Source of the DNA: Eriocheir sinensis
Lineage: Eukaryota; Arthropoda; Malacostraca; Decapoda; Varunidae
Assembly: GCF_024679095.1 (NCBI RefSeq)
Contig: NW_026111675.1
Coordinates: 239,501 to 303,500, forward strand
DNA length: 64,000 nt
Direction of reading: 5' to 3'
Shown: positions 1 to 15,260 of the stretch, one piece after another
How positions within the stretch are numbered: position 1 is the stretch's first letter
Layout: every line of letters starts with the position of its first letter
Notes under the pieces: model-generated
What the model was told of the DNA's origin: nothing
What the model saw: the letters and a program-made list of their open reading frames with translations, nothing else
Database searches by the model: none
Program-made: the position numbers and the translations under genes

Positions 1-375
1 GTGTATTTTGGTATATATAATTTTATAAAAAATGCGTTATTTTATAGGTATTTTGCATCTTAGTTTTCATACAAATGTACATTATTTTATTAATATTCTG
101 TGTATATATTTTGATACGATTTTATATTATACTATTTGTCTTTTGTATATATTTTTTTATACATATTTTCATTATTTAATGTGTATTTTTATATATATTT
201 TATACAAATTTACGTTATGTTAAGTGTATTTGTTTATATAATTTCATTCAAATTTACATTATTTTAAGTGTATTTTGTATATGTATTTCAATACAAATTT
301 ACCTAATTTTATGTGTATTTTTTATATTTATTTTCATACAAATTGAAATTATTTATGTGTTTTTTTTGTATATAC
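1..375 (+). repeat. Satellite block, + orientation, cut by the window start
   Basis: It opens inside an array and carries a marker monomer (ATGCGTTATTTTAT) at about 32-46. The block matches 50046-50400 and 53906-54110 in the same orientation and the reverse complement of about 18300-18660, including the rare variant translating as MRYFIGILHLSFHTNVHY. It ends at the recurrent switch point with TACATATAGAGTAAATTT. Confidence 0.85.
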
Positions 376-405
376 ATATAGAGTAAATTTCTATGAAAAT
401 ATATA
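370..405. other. Orientation switch point C
   Basis: T-rich to A-rich fusion with ACATATAGAGTAAATTTC. Same-sense copies at 28376-28410 and 50398-50425, inverted at 18262-18310. The uninterrupted (unswitched) form of the A-rich half is seen at 31075-31100. Confidence 0.85.
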
Positions 406-685
406 TTCAAAATACATATAAAATTATGTAAAATATATATATCAAACTCTAAAATGAAAATTCGTATCAAAATAAATAAACGAAATTTCGATAAAAGAAC
501 GTATATTTGTAGGAAATAAATATACAAAATACAGAAAATTACTAAAATTTGAATAAAAATATATACAAAAAAAAAATAGATTTCAATTTGTATGAAAATA
601 GATATACAAAATACACATATAATTAGTTAAATTTGTATTTAAATACATGTACAAAATACACATAAAATAATGTAAATTTGTACGT
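385..685 (-). repeat. Short satellite block, - orientation
   Basis: About six A-rich monomers, including a variant with AACGTATATTTGTAGGA near 497. The order of variants matches the start of the 2.7 kb unit at 28390-28690 and the block at 50404-50650. It flips back near 680, inside a monomer, with no distinctive junction sequence. Confidence 0.85.
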
Positions 686-746
686 TCTTTTATCGGAATT
701 TTGTTTATTGATTTTGATACGAATTATCATTATTTTAGGTGTATTT

Positions 747-878
<132 letters not shown>

Positions 879-2545
879 ATATATATACTTTGATACAAAT
901 TTACATTATTGATGTGTATTTTCCATATCTATTTCAATACAAATTTACTTTATTGTATGTGCATTTTGTATATTTATTTTGATACAATTTTAATTATTCT
1001 ATGTTTATTTTTCTATATATATTTTTACACAAATATACCTTATTATATGAGTATTTTCAATCTTTATTTTCATTCAAATTTTCACTATTTTATTGATATT
1101 CTGTTTATTTATTTTGATACGATTTTTCATTATTATGTGTATTTTGTATATATATTTTTATACGTATTTACATTATTTAATGTATATTTTGTATATATTT
1201 TTTATCCAAATTTACGTTATTTTATGTGTATCTGTTTATATAGTTTCATACAAATTTATATTATTTTATGTGTATTTTGTATATGTATTTCAATAAAAAT
1301 TTGCCTAATTTCATGTGTATTTTGCATATCTATTTTCAAACATATTAAAAAAAAAATTGTATTTTTGTATATATTTTTATACAAATTTTTGTTATTTTAT
1401 TAGTATTTTGTATATATATTTTCCTACAAATATACATTCTTTTAGAGAAAATTTTGTTTATTTATTTTGATACGAATTTACATTATTTTACATTATGTAT
1501 TTTGTATATATATTTTTCTATGTATTTACATTATTTAATGTGTATTTTGTATATATATTTTCATAAAAATTTTCGTTATTTTATTTTGTGTATTCGTATA
1601 TATTTTGATACAAATTTACTTTATTTTATGTGTTTTTTGCATATCTATTTCAATAAAAATCTACCTTATTGTATGTGTATTTTGTATATTTATTTTAATA
1701 CAAATTTAATTATTTTATGTGTATTTTTGTATATATTTTTTTTATATATGAGTTATTTCATGTGTATATTGCATCTTTAATTTAATAAATTTTTACATTT
1801 CGTACATATCTTTTATACGTATTTACATTATTTAATGTGTATTTTGTTTATATATTTTTATACAAATTTACGTTATTATATGTGTATTTGAATATATATT
1901 TTGATACAAATTTACATTATTTTATGTATTTTCTATATTTATTTCAATTCAAATTTAGCTTATTTTAAGTGTCTTTTGTATATCTATTTTCATAAAAATT
2001 TATTTTTTTGTTTATTTTTGTATATAGTTTTATACAATTTTACGTTATTTTATGTGGATTTTGTATATTTATGTTTATACAAGTGCACATTCTTTTATTG
2101 GCATTTAGTTTATTTATTTTGATACGAATTTTCATTATTTCATGTGTATTTTGTATACATTTTCTTATACGTACTTAATTTTATGTGTATTTTGTATATA
2201 TATTTTTATAGAAATCTACGTTAATTTATGTGTATTCGTATATATATTTTGAAAGAAGTTTCCATTGTTTTATATGTATTTTGCATATCTATTTCAATAC
2301 AAATTTACCTTATTGTATGTTCATTTTGTATATCTATTGTAATACAAATTTAAATATTTTATGTGTATTTTGGTATATATATTTGCATAAAAAATGGGTT
2401 GTTTTATGGGTATTTTGCATCTTTATTTTCATACAAATTTACATCATTTTATTAATATTCTGTGTATTTATTTTGATACTATTTTACATTATTCTATTTG
2501 TCTTTTGTATATATTTTTTTATACATATTTACATTATTTAATGTG

Positions 2546-2663
<118 letters not shown>

Positions 2664-3138
2664 CATACAAATTTACGTTATTTTAAGTGTATTTGTTTAT
2701 ATATTTTCATTCAAATTTACATTATTTTATGTGTATTTTGTATATGTATTTCAATACAAATTTAACTAATTTTATGTGTATTTTGTATATTAATTTTCAT
2801 ACAAATTTAAATTATTTTTTGTGTATTTTTGTATAGAGTTTTATACAAATTTACAATATTTAATGTGTATTTTGTATATCTATTTTCATACAAATACACA
2901 TTCTTTTATTGATATTTTGTTTATTTATTTTGACACGAATTTACATTATTTAATGTGTATTGTGTATATATTTTTATACGTATTTACGTCATTTCATCTA
3001 TTTTTTGTATATATATTTCTATAGAAATCTACGTTATTTTATGTGTATTCGTATATATATTTTGAAACAAATATACATTGTTTTATGTGTATTTTGCATA
3101 TTCTTTCAATACAAACTTGCCTTATTGTATGTGCATTT

Positions 3139-3275
<137 letters not shown>

Positions 3276-6200
3276 CTACAAATATACATTCTTTTATTGG
3301 AATTTCTTTTATTTATTTTGATACGAATTTACATTATTTTATGTGTATTTTGTATATGTATTTTTCTACGTATTTACATTATTTTATGTGTATTTTGTAT
3401 ATACGTATATTTTCATAAAAATTTACGTTATTTTGTTGTGTGTATTTGTATCTATTTTGATACAAATTTACATTATTTTAAGTGTATTTTGCATTTCTAT
3501 TTCTATTTCTATTTTAGTATGTGTATTTTGTATATTTATTTTAATACAAATTTAATTATTTTAAGTGTATTTTTGTATATATTTTTTTTAAATATGAGTT
3601 ATTTTATGTGTATTTTGTATATCTATTTTCATACAAATTTAATTACTTTTGTGTATTTTTGTATATACTTTTATATCAATTTACGTTATTTTATGTGTAT
3701 TTTGTATATTTATATTTATACAAATACACATTCTTTTATTAGTATTTTCTTTATTTATTTCGATACGAGTTTACATTATTTTTATATGTATTTTGTACAC
3801 ATTTTTTTATACGTATTTACTTCATTTTATGTGTATTTTGTATATATATCTATATAGAAATCTGCGTTATTTTATGTGTTTTCATATATATATTTTGAAA
3901 CAAATTTACATTGTTTTATATGTATTTTGCAAATCTATTTCAATACAAATTTACCTTATTGTGTGTGCATTTCGTATATTTATTTTAATACAAATTCAAA
4001 TATTTTATGTGTTTTGGTATATATATTTTTATAAAAAATGAGTTATTTTATGGGTATTTTGCATCTTTATTTTCATGCAAATTTATATTATTTTATTAAT
4101 ATTCTGTGTATTTATTTTGATACGATTTTACATGTTTTGTATATATTTTTTTATACATATTTACATTATTTAATGTGTATTTTGTATATATATTTCATAC
4201 AATTTTACGTTATTTTAAGTGTATTTGTTTATATATTTTCTTTAAAACTTACATTATTTTATGTGTATTTTGTATATGTATTTCAATACAAATTTGCCTA
4301 ATTTTATGTGTATTTTGCATATCTATTTTCAAACAAATTTAAATAATTTTTGTGTGTTTTTGTATATATTTTTATACAAATTTTAGTTATTTTATTTATA
4401 TTTTCTATATATATTTTCCTTCAAATATACATTCTTTTATTGGAATTTTATCTATTTATTCTGATACGAATTTACTTTATTTTATGTGTATTTTGTATAT
4501 ATATGTTTCTACGTATTTACATTATTTTATGTGTATTTTGTATATATACTTTCATAAAAATTTTCTTTATTTTATTGTGTGTATTCGTATATAATTTGAT
4601 ACAAATTTTATACAAATTCATGTTATTTTATGTGTATTTGTATATATATTTTCATACAAATCTATATTATTTTATGTGCATTTTTACATATATTTCATTA
4701 CAAATTTACCTTATTTTATGTTTATTTTGAATATTTATTTCCTTCAATTTTAAATTATTTTATGTGTATATATGTATTTGTATTTAGGTTATTTTATGTG
4801 TATTTTCTATATATATTTTCATCAAAATTACATTATTTTATTGGTATTTTGTAAGTTTAATTCGATACGAATTTAGATTATTTCATAAGTATTTTGTTTA
4901 CATATTTTTATACGCATTTACATTATTTAATGTGTGTTTTGTATATTTATTTTTATGCAAATTTACTTTATTTTATGTGTATTTGTATAAATATAAATAT
5001 ACAAAATGCACATGAAATAAGATAAATTTATATAAAACAATATATAAAGATATATTTAAATTTGTATGAAAATAGATATACAAAATACACACAAAATAAG
5101 CTTAATTTGAATTGAAATATATGTACAAAATACCTAAAATAAAGTAAATTTGTATCAAAATATTTTTACAAATACACATATAATTACGTAAATTTTATAT
5201 AAAAATGTATAAACAAAATACACATTAAATAATGTAATTACGTATAAAAAAAATATATACAAAATACACATATAATCATGTAATTTGTATCAAAATAAAT
5301 AAACAAAATACCAAAAAAATAATGTAAATTTTTATGAGAAAACATATACAAAATACACATAAAATAAATAAATTTCTATAAAAATATATGTACAAAAATG
5401 GACATCAAATAAATTTGCATTAAAAAATATATACAAAACACACATTACATAATGTAAATGAGTATAAACATATGTATACAAAATACCTATGAAAAAATCT
5501 AAACTCGAATCGAGTTAAATAAAGAAAATACCAATAAAATAATGTAATTTTTGATGAAAATATATATAGAAAATACACATAAAAGTACGTAAATACAAAT
5601 ACAAATATACACATAAAATAATTTAAAATTGAATGAAATAAATATACAAAATAATCATAAAATAAGGTAAATTTGTAATGAAAAATATGTAAAAATACCC
5701 GTAAAATAATATAAATTTGTATGAAAATATATATACAAATACACATAAAATAACATGAATTTGTATAAAAAATTTATCAAAATAAATAGGAATACACACA
5801 ATAAAATAGTGTAAATTTTTATTAAAATGTATATACAAAATACACATAAAATAATGTAAATACGTAGAAAAAAATATATACAAAATACACATAAAATAAT
5901 GTAAACTTGTATCAAAATAAATAAACAAAATTATAATAAAAGATTGTATATTTGTAGGAAAATATATATACAAAATACAAATAAAATAGCTAAAATTTGT
6001 ATAAAAATATATACAAAAATACACAAAAATAATTAAAATTGTTTGAAAATAGATATGCAAAATACACATAAAGTTAGGCAAATTTGTGTTGAAATACATA
6101 TACAAAATACACATAAAATAATGTAAATTTGTATGAAAATATATAAACAAATACTCATAAAATAACGTAAATTTGGATAAAATATATATACAAAATATAC

Positions 6201-7837
6201 ATTAAATAATGTAAATATGTATAAAAATAGTTATACAAAATACACATAGAATAATGTTAAATCGTATCAAAATAAATAAACAGAATATCAATAAAATAAT
6301 TTAAATTTGTATGAAAATAAAGATGCAAAATACCCATATAATAACGCATATATGCATAAAAATATATATACAAAAAAACACATGAAATAATTAAATTTGT
6401 ATTGAAATAAAAATACAAAATGCATATACAATAAAGTAAATTTGTATTGAAATACATATGCAAAATACACATCAATAATGTAAATTTGTATAAAAAAATA
6501 TATACGAAAAATACATACAAAATACATATAAAATGATGTAAATAGTATAAAAATATATATATACCAAATACACCAAAAATAATGTTAATTCGTATCAAAA
6601 TAAACAAACAAAATTCCGTTAAAGAACGTATATTTGTAGGAAAATAAATATACAAAATATATACAAAAAAAATATACAAAAAAAACAAAAATAATTTCAA
6701 TTTTTATGAAAATTGATATACAAAATACACATATAATTAGTTAAATTTGTACAAATTTGTACATGTACAAAATACACATAAAATAATGAAAATTTGTATG
6801 AAATGAAAACAAATACACATAAAATAACGTACATTTGTATTAAATATATATACAAAATACACATAGAAAATAATGTAAAATCGTATCAAAATAAATACAC
6901 AAAATATCAATAAAATAATGTAAATTTGTATGAAAATAAAGATGCAAAATACCAATAAAATAAAGCATATTTTTATAAAAATACATACATAAATACACAT
7001 TCAATAATTAAATTTGTAGTAAAATTAATATACAAAATGCACATACAATAAGGTAAATTTTTATTTAAAAAAATATGCAAAATACACATAAAACAATGTA
7101 AAATTGTTTCAAAATATATATACGAATACACATAAAATAACGCAGACTTCTATAGAAATATATATACAAAATACACTTGAGATGCTGTAAATACGTATAA
7201 AAATATATATACAAAATAGACATTAAATAATGTAAATTCGTGTCAAAATAAATAAACAAAATATCAATAAAAGAATTTGTATTTGTATGAAAATAGATAT
7301 ACAAAATACACATAAAATAACGTAAATTTGTATAAAACTATATACAGAAATACACAAAAATAATTGAAATTTGTTTGAAAATAAGTATACAAAATACACA
7401 AAAAATTAGGTAAATTTGTATTGAAATACATTTACAAAATACACATAAAATAATGTAAATTTGAATGAAAATATATAAACAAATACACTTAAAATAACGT
7501 AAATTTGTATAAAATATATATACAAAATACACATTAAGTAATGTAAATATGTATAAAAAAAATATATACAAAACCCAAATAGAATAAAGTAAAATCGTAA
7601 CAAAATAAATACACAGAATATTAATAAAATAATGTAAATTTGTATGAAAATAAAGGAGCAAAATATCCATAAAATAACTAAAAAAAAATTTAATATATAT
7701 ACCAAAAGACATATAAAAAATTAAAATTTGTATTAAAATAAATATACAAAATGCACCTACAATAAGGTAAATTTATATTGATATGCAAAATACATATAAA
7801 ACAATGTAAAATTTGTTTCAAAATATATATACGAATA

Positions 7838-7885
7838 CATATGTATTTTGCATATTTCAATATAAATTTACCTAATTGTATACAA
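7838..7885 (+). repeat. Single inverted monomer inside a - block
   Basis: ATGTATTTTGCATATTTCAA followed by TATAAATTTACCTAATTGTA reads in the T-rich orientation while both neighbours are A-rich. The surrounding TACATATGTA at 7835-7844 is palindromic. It looks like inversion of one monomer. Confidence 0.85.
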
Positions 7886-9205
7886 AATACACATAAAATT
7901 AGGTAAATTTGTATTGAAATACATATACAAAATACACATAAAATAATGTAAATTTGAATGAAAATATATAAACAAATACACGTAAAAAAACGTAAATTTC
8001 TATGAAATATATATAAAAAATATACATTAAATAATGTAAATATGTATAAAAAAATATATACAAAAGACAAATAGAATAATGTAAAATAGTATCAAAATAA
8101 ATACACAGAATATTATTAAAATAATGTAAATTTGTATGAAAATAAAGATGCAAAATACCCATAAAACAACGCATTTTTTATGAAAATATATACCAAAATA
8201 CACATAAAATATTTAAATTTGTATTACAATATATATACAAAATGAACATACAATAAGGTAAATTTGTATTGAAAGAGATTTACAAATAAATATAAAACAA
8301 TGTAAATTTCTTTCAAAATATATATACGAATACACATAAAATAACGTAGATTTCTATAAAAATATATATACAAAATACACATAAAATGAAGTAAATTTGT
8401 ATCAAAATATATACGAATACACACAATAAAATAACGTAATTTTTATGAAAATATATATACAAAATACACATTAAATAATGTAAATACATAGAAAAAAATA
8501 TATACAAAATACACATAAAATAATGTAAATTCGTATCAAAATAAATAAACAAAATTTCCTCTAAAAGAATGTATATTTGTAGGAAAATATATATACAAAA
8601 TACAAATAAAATAACAAAATTTGTATAAAAATATATACAAAAATGCACAAATTTTTTTTTAATTTGTTTGAAAATAGATATGCCAAAAACACATGAAATT
8701 AGGCAAATTTTTATTGAAATACATATACAAAATACACATAAAGTAATGTAAATTTGTATGAAACTATATAAACAAATACATATAAGATAACGTAAATTTC
8801 CATAAAATATATGTACAAAATATACAATAAAAAATGTAAGTATGTCTAAAAATATGTATACAAAATACACAGAATAACGTAAAATCGTATCAAAATAAAT
8901 AAACAGACTATCAATAAAATAGTGTAAATTTGTATGAAAATAAAGATGCAAAATACCCATATAATAACGCATATTTGTTTAAAAATATATATACAAAAAT
9001 ACACATAAAATAATTAAATTTGTATCAAAATAAATATACAAAAGGCACATACAATAAAGAAAATTTGTATTGAAACAGATATGCGAAATACACATAAATA
9101 GTGTAAATTTGTATCAAAATATATATACGAATACACATAAAATAGAGTAAATTTCTATAAAAATATATATTAAAAATACATATAAAATTATGTAAATAGG
9201 AATAA

Positions 9206-9327
<122 letters not shown>

Positions 9328-9390
9328 AATACACCTAAAATAATGAAAATTCGTATCAAAATCAATAAACAAAATTCCGATAAAAGAAAG

Positions 9391-9512
9391 TACAAATTTA
9401 CATTATTTTATGTGTATTTTTTACATGTATTTATATATTTTGAAACAAATTTACATTGTTTATATGTATTTTGCATATCTATTTTTGTGTATTCTGTATT
9501 TATTTTTGTTAT
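9391..9512 (+). repeat. Short satellite block, + orientation, 2-3 monomers
   Basis: Flips at AAAGTACAAATTTACATT (9385-9402) and back near TTTTTGTTATACATAG. The stretch 9432-9535 is nearly the exact reverse complement of 23540-23655, including the unusual TGTGTATTCTGTATTTA, so the block and both of its edges were duplicated as an inverted copy. Confidence 0.85.
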
Positions 9513-10893
9513 ACATAGAATAATGTAAAATCGTATCAAAATAAGTACACAGAATATCAATAAAATAATTTAAATTTGTATGAAAATAAAGATGCAAAAT
9601 ATCCATAAAATAAAGCATATTTTTTTTAAAAATACATATACAAAAATACACTTAGAATAATTAAATTTGTATTAAAATTAATATACAAAATGCACATACA
9701 AGAAGGTAAATATGTATTGAAAAAAAAAACGCAAAATACACATAAAACAGTGTAAATTTGTTTCAAAATATATACCCGAATACACATAAAATAACGTTGA
9801 TTTCTATAGGAATATATATACAAAATACACATGAAATGATGTAAATACGTATAAAAATATATATACAAAATACACATTAAATACTGTAAATTCGCGTCAA
9901 AATAAATAAACAAAATATCAATAAAAGAAAGTGTATTTGTATGAAAAGAGATATACAAAATACACATAAAATAACCTAAATTTGTATCAAACTTTATACA
10001 AAAATACACAAAAATATTTTAAATTTGTATGAAAATAAATATACAAAATACACATAAAATTAGGTAAATTTGTATTGAAATACATATACAAAATACACAA
10101 AATAATGTAAATTTGAATGAAAAGACAAAAACAAATACACTTAAAATAACGTATATTTGTATAAAAAAAATATATACAAAACACAATTAGAATAATGTAA
10201 AATCGTATCAAAATAAATACACAGAATATTAATGAAATAATGTAAATTTGCATGAAAATAAAGAGACAAAATACCCATAAAATAACGCATTTTTTTTATT
10301 TATAAAAATATATATACCAAAATACACATAAAAAAATTAAATTTGTATTAAAATAAATATATAAAAAACTCATACAATAAGGTAAATTTGTATTGAAATA
10401 GATATGCAAAATACATATAAAACAATGTAAATTTGTTTCATAATATATATACGAATACACAAAAAAATAACGTAGATTTCTATAAAAATATATATACAAA
10501 ATACACATAAAATGAAGTAAATACGTATAAAAAAGTATACAAAATACACATAAAATAATGTAAACTCGTATCAAAATATATATACAAAATACCAATAAAA
10601 GAATGTGTATTTGTATAAATATAAATATACAAAATACACATAAAATAACGTAAATTTATATAAAGCTATATACAAAAATACACAGAAGTATTTTAATTTG
10701 TATGAAAATAGATATACAAAATAAGGTAAATTCTTTTCAAATTCAATAAACAAAATTCAGATAAAAGAACGTATATTTGTAGAAAAAATAAATATACAAA
10801 ATATACATAAAATAACGAAAATTTGTATGAAAATATATAAAAAAATAAACAAAAATAATTTCAATTTGTATGAAAATAAATATACAAAATACA
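9513..10893 (-). repeat. Satellite block, - orientation
   Basis: About 30 A-rich monomers with marker monomers near 9590 and 10260. The variant run with an inserted AAAAAAAAACGC at 9720-9732 is a private change. It ends with ACACATATATTTTGTATATC, where the array flips. Confidence 0.88.
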
Positions 10894-12398
10894 CATATAT
10901 TTTGTATATCTATTTTCACACAAATTTAATTACTTTTGTGTATTTTTGCATATAGTTTTATATAAATTTACGTTATTTTATTTGTATTTTGTATATTTAT
11001 TTTGATACGAGTTTACATTATATTATGTGTATTTTGTATACCTTTTTTTTATACGTATTTACTTCATTTTATGTGTATTTCGTATATTTATTTTCATAGA
11101 AATCTACGTTATTTTATGTGTATTCGTATATATATTTTGAAAAAAACTTACATGGTTTTATATGTATTTTGCATATCTATTTCAATACAAATTTACCTTA
11201 TTGTATGTGCATTTTGTATATTTATTTTAATACAAATTCAAATATTTTATGTGTATATATATTTTGAAACAAATTTACATTGTTTTATATGTATTTTGCA
11301 TATCTATTTCAATACAGATTTACCTTATTGTATGTGTATTTTGTATATTTATTTTAATACAAATTAATTTTTTATGTGTATTTTGGTATATATATTTTTA
11401 TAAAAAAAATGCGTTATATTATGGGTATTTTGCTTCTTTATTTTCATACAAATTTACATTATTTTATTAATATTCTGTGTATTTATTTTGATACGATTTT
11501 ACATTATTCTATTTGTGTTTTGTATATATTTTTTTTATACAAATTTATGTATTTTCATTCAAATTCACATTATTTTATGTGTATTTTGTATATGTATTTC
11601 AATACAAATTTACCTAATTTTATGTGTATTTTGTATATTTATTTTCATACAAATTTAAATTATTTTTGTGTATTTTTTTATATAGTTTTATACAAATTTA
11701 TGTTATCTTATGTGTATTTTGTATATTTATTTTCATACAAATACTCATTCTTTTATTGGTATTTTGTTTATTTATTTTGACGCAAATTTACATTATTTAA
11801 TGTGTATTTTGTATATATATATTTATACGTATTTACATCCTTTCATGTGTATTTAGTATATTTATAAAAAATGCGTTATTTTATGGGTATTTTGCATCTT
11901 TATTTTCATACAAATTTACATTATTTTATTTACATTCTGTGTATTTATTATGATACGATTTTACATTATTCTATTTGTGTTTTGTATATATATTTTTTAT
12001 ACATATTTACATTATTTAATGAGTATTTTGTATATATTTTTTATACAAATTTACGTTAATTTAAGTGTATTTGTTTATATATTTTCATTCAAATTTACAT
12101 TATTTTATGTGTATTTTGTATATGTATTTCTATACAAATTTACCTAATTTTATGTGTATTTTGTATATATATTTCCATACAAATTTAATTTAATTTTGTG
12201 TATTTATATATATAGTTTTATACAAATTTACGTTATTTTATGTGTATTTTGTATATGTATCTTCATACAAATACACATTCTTTTATTTATATTTTCCTTA
12301 TTTATTTTGACACGAATTTACATTATTTAATGTGTATTTTGTATATATATTTTTATACGTATTTACATCATTTCATGTGTATTTTGTATATATATTTC
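10894..12398 (+). repeat. Satellite block, + orientation
   Basis: About 33 T-rich monomers. Marker monomers lie at about 11408 and 11870, only 460 bp apart, showing the short version of the variant order. The same pair (with TATTTATAAAAAATGCGTTA) is found at about 27090 and 27557. It ends at a flip with TATTTCAAATACCCATAAA (12394-12412). Confidence 0.88.
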
Positions 12399-12401
12399 AA
12401 A

Positions 12402-13188
12402 TACCCATAAAATAACGCATTTTTTTATTTATAAAAATATATATACCAAAATAAATATCAAAAAATTAAATTTGTATTAAAATAAATATACAAAAAACAC
12501 ATACAATAAGGTAAATTTGTATTGAAATAGATATGCAAAATACATATAAGGCAATGTAAATTTGTTTCAAAATATATATACGAATACACATAAAATAACG
12601 TAGATTTCTATAAAAATATATATTCAAAATGCACATAAAATGAAGTAAAAACGTATAAAAAAATGTATACAAAATACACATAAAATAATGTAAATTCGTA
12701 TCAAAATAAATAAACAAAATACCAATAAAAGAATGTGTATTTGTATAAATATAAATATAAAAAATACACATAAAATAACGTAAATTTATATAAAACTATA
12801 TACAAAATTACACAGAAGTAATTAAATTTGTATGAAAATATATACAAAATACACACAAAATAAGATACATTTGAATTGATATATCTATATACAAAATACA
12901 TGAAATAAAGTAAATTTGTATCAAAATATTTATACAAATACACATATAATAAAGTAAATTTGTATGAAAATATATAAACAAAATACACATTAAATAATGT
13001 AAATACGTATAAAAAAATATATACAAAATACACATATAATCATGTAATTCGTATCAAAATAAATAAACAAAATACCAATAAAATAATATAAATTTGTATG
13101 AGTAAACGTGTATGTTGCATATTTTTTCAATACAAATTTACCTTATTATATACGCATTTTGTATATTAATTTTAATGCAAATTTAATT
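12402..13188 (-). repeat. Module with switch point B, first (shortest) copy
   Basis: The A-rich part, 12402-13095, is followed by the switch TATGAGTAAACGTGTATG (13096-13113) and about 90 bp of T-rich monomers. It aligns with 13893-14679 at an offset of about 1491 bp. The unusual AAGGCAATG at 12549 is shared with 46517 and, inverted, with 62360. Confidence 0.85.
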
Positions 13189-13189
13189 A

Positions 13190-14590
13190 TACATATAAAC
13201 AATATAAATTTGTTTCAAAATATATATACGAATACACATGAAATAAGGTAGATTTCAATAAAAATATATATACAAAATACACATAAAATTAAGTAAATAC
13301 GTATAAAAAATGTATACAAAATACACATAAAATAATGTAAATTAGTATCAAAATAAATAAACAAAATACCAATAAAAGAATGTGTATTTGTATAAATATT
13401 TATACAACATACTCATTTTATAATATTAATTTGTTTATAACTATACAAAATACACTTGAAATTATGTTAAGACGGATAATAATATATACAAAAAACACAT
13501 TAAATAATGTAAATTCGTCAAAATAAATAAACAAAATATCAATAAAAGAATGTGTATTTGTATGAAAATAGATATACAAAATACACATAAAATAACCTAA
13601 ATTTGTATCAAACTATATACAAAAATACGCAAAAATATTTTAAATTTGTATGAAAATAAATATACAAAATACACATAAAATTAGGTAAATTTGTATTGAA
13701 ATACATACACAAAGTACACATAAAATAATGTAAATTTGAATGAAAATACATAAACAAATACACTTAAAATAACGTAAATTTGTATAAAAAAAATATGTAC
13801 AAAACACAAATAGAATAATGTAAAATCGTATCAAAATAAATACACAGAATATTAATAAAATATTGTAAACTTGTATGAAATTAAAGAAGCAAAATACACA
13901 TAAAATAACGGATTTTTTTTATTTTTAAAAATATATATACTAAAATACACATCAAAAAATTAAATTTGTATTAAAATAAATATACAAAAAACACATACAA
14001 TAAGGTAAATTTGTATTGAAATAGATATGCAAAATACATATAAAACAATGTAAATTTGTTTCAAAATATATATACGAATACACATAAAATAACGATGATT
14101 TGTATAAAAATAGATATACAAAATACACATAAAATGAAGTAAATACGTATAAAAAATGTATGCAAAAAACAAATAAAATAATGTAAATTCGTATCAAAAT
14201 AAATAAACAAAATTCCAATAAAAGAATGTGTATTTGTATAAATATAAATATACAAAATACACATAAAATAACGTAAATTTATATAAAACTATATAGAAAA
14301 ATACACAGAAGTAATTAAATTTGTATGAAAATATATACAAAATACACACAAATTAAGCTAAATTTGAATTTAAATATATATACAAAATACATGAAATAAA
14401 GTAAATTTGTATCAAAATACTTATACAAATACACGTATAATAACGTAAATTTGTATGAAAATATATAAACAAAATACACATTAAATATTGTAAATACGTA
14501 TAAAAAATATGTACAAAATACACATATAATCATGTAATTCGTATCAAAATAAATAAACAAAATACCAATAAAATCATATAAATTTGTATG
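13190..14590 (-). repeat. Satellite block, - orientation, partly disordered at its left end
   Basis: At 13390-13450 the monomers are shortened and scrambled (TATAAATATTTATACAAC, then TAATATTAATTTG). From 13515 on it is a clean copy of the 1898-bp-spaced module. It ends at switch point B (14583-14604). Confidence 0.85.
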
Positions 14591-14665
14591 AGTAAACATG
14601 TATGTTGCATATTTTTTCAATACAAATTTACCTTATTATATACGCATTTCGTATATTAATTTTAA
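13515..14665. repeat. 1898-bp-spaced module, copy 1
   Basis: Landmarks checked at both ends and in the middle keep the same 1898-bp offset to copy 2, so the two copies differ by substitutions and essentially no net indels over 1.15 kb. The copy includes switch point B, with TATGAGTAAACATG here versus ACGTG in the others. Homology stops near 14665. Confidence 0.88.
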
Positions 14666-15232
14666 TACAAATTTAATTATTCGATGTGTATTTTTGTATC
14701 TGTATTTGTATACATATTTTTATACGCTTTTACATTATTTAATATTTATTTTGAATATATATTTTTATACAAATTCATGGTATTTTATGTGTATTTGTAT
14801 ATATATTTTTATATAAATTTACATTATTTTATGTGTATTTTGTACATATATTTTTTTACAAATCTACCTTATTTTATGTTTATTTTGTATGTGTATTTTG
14901 TATATTTATATTTATCCAAATACACATTCTTTTATTGGTATTTTGTTTATTTATTTTAATTCGAATTTATATTATTTTATGTGTATTTTGTATACATTTT
15001 TTTATACGTATTTACTTAATTTTAAGTGTATTTTGTATATATATTTTTATAGAAATCTACGTTTTTTTATTTGTATTCGTATATATATTTTGAAACAAAT
15101 TTACATTGTTTTATATGTATTTTTGCATATTTCTTTTAATACAAATTTACCTTATTGTATGTGCATTTTGTATATTTATTTCAATGCAAATTTAAATATT
15201 TTATGTGTATTTTGGTATATATAGTTTTATAA
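14590..15232 (+). repeat. Satellite block, + orientation, subfamily with TTCATGG monomer
   Basis: Contains the diagnostic run AAATTCATGGTATTTTATG at 14771-14789, also present near 22350, 46128, 58428 and 61665 (+) and, inverted, near 47820, 55935 and 62750. Ends at switch point D (TTATAAGATTACGAAAAT). Confidence 0.85.
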
Positions 15233-15260
15233 GATTACGAAAATTTGAATAAAAATATAT
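15224..15260. other. Orientation switch point D
   Basis: TTATAAGATTACGAAAAT joins a T-rich monomer to an A-rich one. The exact reverse complement lies at about 55475-55498. Confidence 0.85.

Noticed and set aside
4700..4730. Matches to the yeast ARS core (TTTTATGTTTA)
   Set aside because: A full match is expected often by chance in such AT-rich repeats, and the motif is specific to budding yeasts. It is not evidence of an origin here.
15226..15240. Possible transposon ends at orientation switch points
   Set aside because: No terminal inverted repeats with target-site duplications, no poly-A tailed insert and no transposase-like frame were found; the switches join monomers directly.
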